Shown here: piece after piece, positions 55,761 through 64,000 of the stretch
Layout: the number at the start of each line of letters is the position of its first letter
Numbering within the stretch: the first letter of the stretch is position 1
Origin: Anadara kagoshimensis
Taxonomy: Eukaryota > Mollusca > Bivalvia > Arcoida > Arcidae
Assembly: GCA_021292105.1 (NCBI GenBank)
Contig: CM037857.1
Span: 29,560,371-29,624,370, forward strand
Length of the DNA: 64,000 bases
Direction: 5' to 3'
The notes under the pieces: model-generated
The model's database searches: none
What the model saw: only the letters and a program-made list of their open reading frames with translations
Told to the model about the DNA's origin: nothing
Position numbers and translations under genes: made by a program

Positions 55761-56880
55761 AAAATTTGGTTGAGATAGCAGATTAAATGACTACCTTATA
55801 CTAGACTCTTATAAGCCAAAATGGGCCAATATTTTGGACTTGAATGCTGTTGGAGGTCCCTGAAGTTTGGATCTTTTTGCCATCATTTCCACTGGTGTTT
55901 TTATGTAACTGGGAATCACTGTGCAATTACAAAAGCTGGAATGGAAAATTGATAATTAAATCAGGAATGGCGTATTCAGTGATGTGACTTTGTGAACAGA
56001 ACCATCCTAAATTTTACTGTGGTACTAAAAACCAATTTTTATAAGCGGCTATTAACTTTCGCGATTCTCTGACCAAAACAATTTCATGACTATTTACATT
56101 CTCGGTACTGGACTATAGGTGAATATTTGGTGTAAATAACACCATTGTCAGACACATGTTTGTGATGATTTACCTTTTCCATTATTTTGTGCTCACAGAC
56201 AAATGCCAAAGTTTATCGCACACAAATAATAGATGGTTAACAGTATACAGTCAAACAGCATTTTATTGTGGTTCTAGAATTCCATAACTTATGGGTTTGT
56301 CCATTTTGTTTTAGAAACTGTGTTTGAGGGATAGGATTTCAGCTGTGAGTATTTTGTATTTTCAAGGCCCATAAACATTCATTTAAACATTTATTTACCC
56401 AGTTATTTAAAGAATATAATTCACAACCCAATTTAAACATTCATATTCATTAAACCAAATTAACTGGATTTTCTAGAAAATTGCATGTTTAAAGAAACAG
56501 AATACTCAACCGAAAGGACAAAAACACTCATTTAAATCTTGTTAGCAAATTTTATATAATTTTCCAAATTGTTCCAGATCTCCTGATTGATACTGTATAG
56601 AAAGACGTAATTGACATGATTTTCTAGAAAACTATTGAAACACTCATTTAGCAAAAGTAATTAAAAAAATTTAAAAAGTAATTCCCATCTTGTGTGAAAT
56701 ACATCGATAAACCACAAACTAATTGATATTACGGGGTTAAAAAATGTTGACATGTTAATTTTAGTTTTGTTTGGTTCAGATAGAAATCAGAAAATCCAGT
56801 TTTCATTAGCTTTTACTTTTTGAAGACAGTATTATTTTTTCATACATGTATATGTGAATACTTCAAAAGCAGTTGCTTCT
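55761..56880. other. No recognised feature
   Basis: AT-rich sequence without supported gene or repeat. Confidence 0.4.
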
Positions 56881-56889
56881 CCAAGCTCA

Positions 56890-57730
56890 CTTACACATCA
56901 CTTATAAAGCTTAAAAATACACATAACTTATAAAGCTTACAAATACACATTACTTATAAAGCTTAAAAACACATAACTTATAAAGCTAAACAAATACACA
57001 TTACTTATAAAGCTTACAAATACACATTACTTATAAAGCTAAACAAATACACATTACTTATAAAGCTTACAAATACACATTACTTATAAAGCTTAAAATA
57101 CACATTACTTATAAAGCTTACAAATACACATTACTTATAAAGCTTACAAATACACATTACTTATAAAGCTTAAAAATACACATTACTTATAAAGCTTACA
57201 AATACACATTACTTATAAAGCTTACAAATACACATTACTTATAAAGCTTAAAAATACACATTACTTATAAAGCTTACAAATACACATTACTTATAAAGCT
57301 TAAAAATACCCATTACTTATATAGCTTAAAATACACATTACTTATAAAGCTAAACAAATACACATTACTTATAAAGCTAACAAATACACATTACTTATAA
57401 AGCTAAACAAATGCACATTACTTATAAAGCTTAAAAATACACATTACTTATAAAGCTAAACAAATACACATTACTTATAAAGCTTAACAAATACACATTA
57501 CTTATAAAGCTTAAAAATACACATTACTTATAAAGCTAACAAATACACATTACTTATAAAGCTAAACAAATACACATTACTTATAAAGCTTAAAAATACA
57601 CATTACTTATAAAGCTAACAAATACACATTACTTATAAAGCTTACAAATACACATTACTTATAAAGCTTACAAATACACCATACTGTTACTTATAAAGCT
57701 TACAAATACACCATACTGTTACTTATAAAG
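56890..57730. repeat. 26 bp minisatellite, about 32 copies
   Basis: Unit ACTTATAAAGCTTACAAATA plus CACATT, 24-27 bp, alternating AAGCTTACAAA, AAGCTTAAAAA and AAGCTAAACAAA variants. Confidence 0.97.
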
Positions 57731-58290
57731 GTTACAAATTTCAAATACAAGTTAGTCAAAAAGCTTAAACATACAAGTTACTTAAAGATCTTAAAAAGCT
57801 TACAGATACATTACTTAAAAAGCTAAAATATACACCATACTGTTACTTATAAAGCTTACAAATACAAGTTAGTCACAAAGCTTAAATGTACAAGTTACTT
57901 AAAACCTTGAAAATACACATTAATTCTAAAGGTTAAAAATATGCATTACATATAAAGCTTACAAATACACCATACTTACAAAGCCCTAAAAATGCAAGTT
58001 ACTTACAAAGCCCTAAAAATGCAAGTTACTTACAAAGCCCTAAAAATGCAAGTTACTTACAAAGCCCTAAAAATACAAGTTACTTACAAACCTAAAAATA
58101 CAAGTTACTTACAAAGCCCTAAAAATGCAAGTTACTTACAAAGCCCTAAAAATGCAAGTTACTTACAAAGCCCTAAAAATACAAGTTACTTACAAACCTA
58201 AAAATACAAGTTACTTACAAACCTAAAAATACAAGTTACTTACAAAGCCCTAAAAATACAAGTTACTTGCAAAGTCCTAAAAATATATTA
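57731..58290. repeat. Transitional and second minisatellite (AAGCCCTAAAAATGCAAGTT)
   Basis: 57731-57975 is a decayed bridge. From 57976 the unit is AAGCCCTAAAAATGCAAGTT plus ACTTAC, ~26 bp and about twelve copies, clearly derived from the first array. The 26 bp unit is not a multiple of three; the repetitive open frame across part of it is a by-product. Confidence 0.95.
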
Positions 58291-58774
58291 CGTAAAACCC
58301 ATCAACCTTCTTAACCTTATTGACATTGATTTTGGACCAATATACTGACGATCTCTAAAGAAGGAATAATGGAAAACAACATCTGGTGTCAGGAAAAACT
58401 GTAAATGTCATGGATCATTTCCAATTTCATTTCACTTTCACATTACTGGAACGTTAATGGCTCAGTAATGGAGGAAACATTATTTTGTAATGGCATTCCA
58501 TTTTTATAATCACAGATTTTTTGCATTTTTGTTATAATTTTTTGTTGTAAATATTGACTTTGTTCCTACATATTGCATACATATTTTATAGAAATTATTC
58601 TGTATTTTGTTGTCTTTTAATTGTTTCAACATAAAGACGCTGTTTTTTTAATTGTTTCAACTGACTAAACCTAGAATTTCTCTTGTAAATCATTAATAAC
58701 TTTAGGATGGTCAAAAATTTGAAATATGATTGCCTGTATGGCATAGAAAAAAGCTCATATTTATATAGTTTTTG

Positions 58775-59022
58775 GTGTCAGAGTGAAGTATTCCTTGGTG
58801 TTGGAGTCAAGTACCTTGGTGTGTCAGAGTGAGGTACTCCTTGGTGTGTCATAGTGAAGTATTCCTTGTTCAGAGTGAAGTACTCCTTGGTGTCAGATTG
58901 AAGTACTCCTTGGTGTCATAGTGAAGTACTCCTTGGTGTCAGAGTGAAGTACTCCTTGGTGTGTCATAGTGAAGTACTCCTTGGTGTCAGAGTGAAGTAT
59001 TCCTTGGTGTCAGAGTGAAGTG
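58775..59022. repeat. ~23 bp minisatellite (CTTGGTGTCAGAGTGAAGTA)
   Basis: About eleven copies of CCTTGGTGTCAGAGTGAAGT with AYTC and small indels. Confidence 0.95.
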
Positions 59023-59027
59023 CTGGG

Positions 59028-59120
59028 TAATTGCATTTTCACCCCAGTCAAGATTCTCCACTGATATTGAGATAGTCAGGATGGTGGAGATAAACCAGAA
59101 CTGACACACACACACACCAG
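59028..59120 (-). mobile_element. SINE fragment, family 4
   Basis: CCCCAGTCAAGATTCTCCAC, TGATATTGAGATAGTCAGGA and GGTGGAGATAAACCAGAA, then a CA microsatellite. Confidence 0.6.
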
Positions 59121-59164
59121 GTTCTGTCCTGATTAGGAATTAACATATTAACATTTAAAAAAAG

Positions 59165-59482
59165 AAAAAAATACAATTGTTTTGCATAGAAAAGTGTGCT
59201 TATGTTGTTAAATGTTAAGAGGGCACATGATTCCTGTTGAGAACTATCTGCGTTAAGGGGAGATAACTCTTGACACAATCCTTTTTTAGGTGTAACTAAG
59301 TAAATAAATGACTTTATTGTCATTAATTCATACCAGTCAATCTTTTCCTTTATGAAATTGATAGTTTTAAATAGAAAAATGTGCTTATGTGGTTATATGT
59401 TAAGAGGTCACTTATTAAGCCCTATTGAGAACAATCGGTATCAAGGGGAGATAACTATTGACACAATCCTTCATAAGTTGTA
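59165..59482. repeat. Diverged ~190 bp tandem duplication
   Basis: 59180-59300 and 59370-59482 share GTGCTTATG, TATGTTAAGAGG, AAGGGGAGATAACT and TTGACACAATCCTT in the same order. Confidence 0.8.
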
Positions 59483-59574
59483 ACAAAATATTGATTGGTA
59501 CAGAAGGCTTATTTGCCATCAAGTGTTGTTTTGCAAATTTATCCTTTTGTTATTTTTGAAGTGGATAAAATACC

Positions 59575-59622
59575 AGAATTAATTACAAAATGATGTCCAG
59601 AATTAATTACAAAATGATGTCC
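59575..59622. repeat. Short direct duplication
   Basis: CCAGAATTAATTACAAAATG plus ATGTCC-type sequence occurs twice in tandem (~24 bp period). Confidence 0.8.
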
Positions 59623-59699
59623 ATTGATGTGGTTCAAGTATGGCCATTACGATCACTTCATTACAAAATGGTATCCATTGGTGTTGTTCAAGGTGTGTT

Positions 59700-60710
59700 A
59701 CAGGCCTCTTCAGACAGAAGTTTGAAATTGAGTAATATTTTGTCATTTTATCCTATTGTCCTATTTTAAGTAGCACTATACAGTTGAAAGGCCAGCTTCG
59801 ATTTTTTCCGTTAAACCCGCGATTTAATCTTCAGGGCCGTTCAAGGGGGGTAATTCAAATTTGGTCGGCAGATGGCGCTTTGTCGTCACCTCGAAGAATT
59901 TGCATTTTAGGGTTGACGCAATAAATCATTAATTAAATGGTGTTTTTAACTTAAACTATATATATTTTTGTATCCGTTTGATAGCAAATTGATTTTTCTA
60001 GACGATCACAACAATTAAACACTCCTTATAACTAAATAAAATGCTGGAATCATAGACATAAACTGCGGTATCGTGAAAGGTCAAAATCAAGTGGGTGGTG
60101 CATTCGGAGTTTATGCCCGGTAAATTGAATTGACAGAATCGCATCCCACACCGATTGGGTTAAAAATTATAGTCGTAATCGGTAGCATTTAGAACACCGG
60201 TCATTTTGATACCGGATAGAAACCATCACTCGCACCGGTTATTGCACAGGAAGATTTTCAAGTTCACCCTTCGTGCCGATGATTTGGAAAACAAAACTTG
60301 CTATTTATTGCGTCTAGACATCTTCTAATTTGTTTATTTTTACTCTAGATATTTGTTGGTGTGTTTTTAATATAATCTTTAAACATTTTGTTTAATTTTA
60401 GTTCAATTTTGTAGAAAAAATCCCACGAAAATCAAACATCCAGATCGCCCAGCTGACCCCATGTAGTCACTATGTGACTCGGAAATCAGCTGATATTGGA
60501 TTTTTTTTTTACACTTTCATTACATTTAGAGTCACAAGAGGGATAGTTTGCTAGAAAACCATCTGAACAACAATTATCTGGTGTTGATTTAACTGCTGCA
60601 GTGCATGCAAATTTTAAAACTGTGATTTTAATGTTTCAGATCAGAAGTTGGCAGTTCAAGTTGTATCACATATTTACAGGTAGGCAGGCTGACAAAGAGC
60701 ATAATTATAG
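59700..60710. other. Unassigned; GC-richer segment 59790-60290
   Basis: 60131-60155 (TGACAGAATCGCATCCC) recurs at 63947-63963 near the window end, so the segment may be part of an unrecognised dispersed repeat. No coding frame recognised. Confidence 0.4.
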
Positions 60711-60712
60711 TA

Positions 60713-61581
60713 CAGTCTAACCTGTCTATAAGGGCCACTCGGGGGAAGTTGCAAAAGTGGCCCTTATGGACAGGTGGCCTTTATATAGAGGTTTGTAAAT
60801 CCAGTTATGACATCAATATAAATATTAGTTGGAAAAATAGTGAGCAGTTCTAATTTATTTATTTTATTTGTTAAAATTTCTGTTACAAAAAAGGCATTAG
60901 CTAATTTTAACAGAATAATTTCTTTGAAAACAATTAAAGAAAAATCTTCTGACCACACTATTTATCAATCTTTGAAAAAAAAAACCCCATAAAAACCACC
61001 AAGTATATACACATATCTTAAATAAAGACATGTTTTCTTTAATAGGTAGGAACCAGTAATGAAAACAATAGAAAATAGTATAGGTATCATAAATAATAAT
61101 GAGTAATAATCTATCCTCAGTGCTTTATGGCTTCATTTGTTGACATGAGGATAAATGACTTAAGATTTTTTTTAAGTTTTTAAAAAAGTCTCAAAAACAT
61201 AATTTTTAAAAATTCTTTTCTTATCAACATACAGATTTGGTTATATGTACTTAGTTTAATGATCAATGGTTTAAAGTTAAATAATCAATGTTTAAAATCT
61301 AATTTTAGCTTCAAGATTTTTAAAAAAACTACATGGCTTAACATTTTTGTATAAATTTTTAGAAACTATAACAAAACTTGCCAAAAAAGGAATAAAAAGT
61401 GGCCTTTATAGACAGGTTCATGAGCCATTTTGTACTAAAATAGGGTGGCCTCTGGCTCAGTTGAACAGTGGCCCTTATATAGAGGTTAAATAAAGAGTAA
61501 AATGGCTCGGGAGGAATTGAAAGTGCCCTTTATAGACAGGTGGCCCTTATATAGAGGTGGCCTTTAACACAGGTTGGACTG
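60713..61581. mobile_element. Long TA-flanked TIR element (CAGTCTAACCTG), 869 bp
   Basis: Ends CAGTCTAACCTG and (inverted) CAGTCCAACCTG with TA at both sides. GGCCCTTATATAGAGGT-type words cluster near both ends. The interior 60800-61380 is unrelated AT-rich DNA. Same termini as the 180 bp MITE family, so this may be a fuller relative; no transposase frame is visible. Confidence 0.82.
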
Positions 61582-61676
61582 TATGTTAAATTTCAGAAAG
61601 TTTGCAGAAGAGGAGAAGTCATGATATGGAAAATTACATAAAATGTTTTCAATTACACTTTTCAGACTAAATTACT

Positions 61677-61713
61677 TTATTTTTTTTATTTTTTTTTTTA
61701 TTTTTTTTTTTAG
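61677..61713. repeat. T-rich simple repeat
   Basis: Runs of T interrupted by A. Confidence 0.9.
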
Positions 61714-61980
61714 TAATTTGAAAAGTTTTGCCACTTCAAGGGGTTGAAGATGGATTTTAAATGCCCAAGTTCAGTTTAGTTATTCAGAAACTGGTGACGG
61801 TGTTGGCAGATATTGAGGTACAGGTTGCAAATGCACAAATTGCAAAAATGTTGTAATTAATGCAATTCTAGATCCTTTAGCTATCACTACTGCTACTGTT
61901 GCTGATGATTCCACAGCTACAAATACCTATAAATAGGTTTTTAAAACATTGTTGCTAATTTTGAATGTTTTCTCTTCACA

Positions 61981-62131
61981 GTAACCACAGCAAGTATGGA
62001 TGTACCAGCAGAAAACATACTTGATAACACAGAAAATTCAGAAATGGATCACAAAGATTCTTGTACTACATGTATTAGATTTACTGTTCAAACATTTCAT
62101 ATTTTTAAAGTTGATACATGTACATGTATTT
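61981..62131 (+). other. Weak exon-like segment
   Basis: A good acceptor (TTTTCTCTTCACAG, ends at 61980) precedes a frame starting at ATG 61996 (MDVPAENILDNTENSEMDHK...) that closes at a TGA near 62130. No donor or homology; it may be chance. Confidence 0.2.
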
Positions 62132-62412
62132 GAGCTTTTTATGAAATTTATCACAATATAACCCATTCACTTTTATTGTGCAAGAATCTTTGTAAATATC
62201 TTTTACCGTATTTTAATTTGAGCCAAACTTTAAATCATGGATCATTGCTGCACACATCATGGCTAGTTCTGACAGTCCCACAGTATCATTCTTGTGTGGT
62301 GAATGATGTTATACTGGTACTACATTAAATTATTCTGTTTTAATTAATTTCTTTTTTATTTTCAAGAATGCAGAATATGTGTAGTTTTCATATGATTTTA
62401 TGATACATCACT

Positions 62413-62582
62413 AGGTTTCCATAAATTTGAAATAATTAGTAGCCAAATTTCCAAAATTTGTGAAAATATAGTCCTTTTTAAAGTATCTCTCCACAAATTT
62501 GCTAAAATAGGTTACTTTTTGAAAGAATTCCTCAGAAATTAGTAGCCAATGGCAATTTTGGCTACCAGGAATGGAAACATAG
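62413..62582. mobile_element. MITE, GTTTCCA...TGGAAAC family
   Basis: 170 bp, AGGTTTCCATAAATTTGAAA to AATGGAAACATAG, closely similar to 27916-28083. Confidence 0.85.
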
Positions 62583-63050
62583 ACATCATACATGTATAAT
62601 CATTTCAGTTGATTTTCAGATTACCAATACCTATACAGTTTATTTTCAGATTATGCATTCCTACAAGTTAATTTTTAGTTCATTTTATTTACAGATAACC
62701 TTTTTTATATTTATTAACAGGTGAAATGCATATTTCAAATTTTATTTACAAATTTGCCAACATTGTATTTTCAGATTATTCATAGATAACATTTTTATTT
62801 GTAGATTAAATATTATTAATGCTATTGCTATGCTAAAAACAAGACAGAGACTACAGAATAAACAATGACTATGTTTGGTTTTTTTTATTGCAGATAACAT
62901 TACATGGTCAACACACAGTACAATGTCAATAAAGATGTTTTGCTTGCATTTTAAAATTATCATTACTTTAAGGAAAAATAAATGCTAATTGACATAATAA
63001 ATGCATAATTATTTTTGTGCATTACACTGGCACCTGTCCAACATAACATT
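62583..63050. other. AT-rich, weakly repetitive
   Basis: TTTTCAGATTA(C/T) recurs at intervals between 62610 and 62770. Nothing else identified. Confidence 0.4.
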
Positions 63051-63054
63051 TGAA

Positions 63055-63235
63055 ATATTGGTAGGGGCATGGCCTCTTACTGTATAGGTTTGAATCTCAT
63101 TCAGGACAGTTTTTGTGTGAGAAAGTTAGTCAGTTTGTTGTGGAATGTCGTTGGTTTTCTTTGGGCTCTACAGTTTTCTCCCCATCTCTAAATATGTTTG
63201 ATAGTGAAAGAATCTTGACTTTTACTCTACTCCTT
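63055..63235 (+). mobile_element. SINE, family 4, with tRNA-like head
   Basis: GGGGCATGGCCTCTTACTGT, GGTTTGAATCTCA (box B-like), GTGAGAAAGTTAGTCAGTTT, GTGAAAGAATCTTGACTTTT and the tail ACTCTACTCC. Confidence 0.75.
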
Positions 63236-63516
63236 ACCCAAAAGACATGAAGCATCCTCTGGACTGAAGGTAGATACATGAACTTGATCCATGTCATTTT
63301 GGAGACAGTCAGAATTAGATTAATATTGCATCTGTGCATTAGTACTTTAGCTGCAAAATGTCTACCAGCAGCACTTGATCTGTGAAAAAATGAACCACAG
63401 ATACTAAAGAATTAACTGTTACACCCGGTAAAACTGACCTGACCATCTTATAGAAAGAGATTTTAATTTCTAGTTATTAACTTGGGGTGTGGAAACAATA
63501 TTTCTTCCTGTTCCAC

Positions 63517-63641
63517 TGTCATGGTGCTGCTGTTGAATTTTTATTTAAATACTGCATTCAAAATCAGCACATAGCAACTAGTTGTCATATGCTGATTTTA
63601 AATTCATTATTTTAATAAAAATTTAAAATCAGCACATGACA
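63517..63641. repeat. 125 bp palindromic MITE, relative of 37430-37532
   Basis: TGTCATGGTGCTGCTG at the left pairs imperfectly with AATCAGCACATGACA at the right. The inner arms CAGCACATAGCAACTAG and TTGTCATATGCTG also pair. Confidence 0.8.
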
Positions 63642-63749
63642 CCACTGAAAAGAAAATTATATAACTTTCTCTTGTGTATCAAATTTGAAGAAATATTTCC
63701 CATGGAAAATAATTTTATTTGATTAAGATTAAAATGTTAAATGAAGCCT

Positions 63750-64000
63750 TTTTTTAGATTTTATTTATTTATTTATTTTTTAATTTTTTTTTAAAATTTC
63801 CCTACATTAAAACGAATATCAATCAATAAGACAGTAAAATCACTTTATTTTTATTCGCATACATGCGAGAGACAGTGTAAACAAGGGAGATAATCATCAT
63901 ACGAAAAACAAAACAAAACAGAAGCAACACCTGCTGATTTCTTAACTGACAGAATCGCATCCCGCATCGATTTCGGACATGTCTTTCATATGAATATGTT
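63750..64000. other. AT-rich end of window
   Basis: A/T-rich stretch at 63745-63800, then unassigned sequence; 63947-63963 repeats 60131-60147. Confidence 0.4.

Noticed and set aside
57992-58201. Repetitive frame MQVTYKALK...
   Set aside because: By-product of the minisatellite; no start context or neighbours.

Overview
The window looks like AT-rich nuclear DNA from an invertebrate animal, most probably a bivalve or other mollusc. It has one intron-bearing gene with GT-AG splice sites, a dense load of tRNA-derived SINEs, TA-flanked MITEs, decayed non-LTR retrotransposons, and several minisatellite and satellite arrays. No bacterial features, rRNA or CRISPR arrays are seen, and every tRNA-like sequence found is a SINE head. 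The organism call is an inference from repeat style and gene type; no search was run.

Layout. (1) 1-15350: a tandem array of a ~1.36 kb unit that itself holds four ~130 bp sub-repeats and a GAA/AAT microsatellite. It is interrupted at 5332-7190 by a ~1.86 kb element with terminal inverted repeats. (2) 15350-20660: nested transposon wreckage. A dead non-LTR retrotransposon is split by a 2.85 kb foldback element (16671-19520) whose ~526 bp arms each carry twelve copies of a 21 bp minisatellite. That element contains a broken PIF/Harbinger transposase. Next comes a TA-flanked MITE that was itself hit by a 5'-truncated LINE with a visible target-site duplication. (3) 20760-21250: simple repeats. 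(4) 21870-30040: the only convincing protein-coding gene, a CEP55 orthologue on the + strand with seven coding exons and a 584-residue product. Its introns hold SINEs and MITEs. (5) 30040-36520: intergenic DNA with SINEs, then a Helentron-like element (32474-36520) with a core of about 24 copies of a ~145 bp repeat in higher-order blocks. (6) 36520-64000: a gene-poor stretch with a YIDD reverse-transcriptase remnant, SINEs of four kinds, palindromic MITEs, an 800 bp TIR element inside a degenerate array, a hAT-like element with an 8 bp duplication, and minisatellites at 56890-58290 and 58775-59022. I cannot assign a second host gene with confidence.

CEP55 recruits ALIX and TSG101/ESCRT to the midbody during cytokinesis. 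The exon structure, EABR-like coiled coil, UBAN-like segment and C-terminal zinc finger are all readable here. Everything else is best understood as successive layers of mobile and satellite DNA whose order of arrival can be read from nesting.
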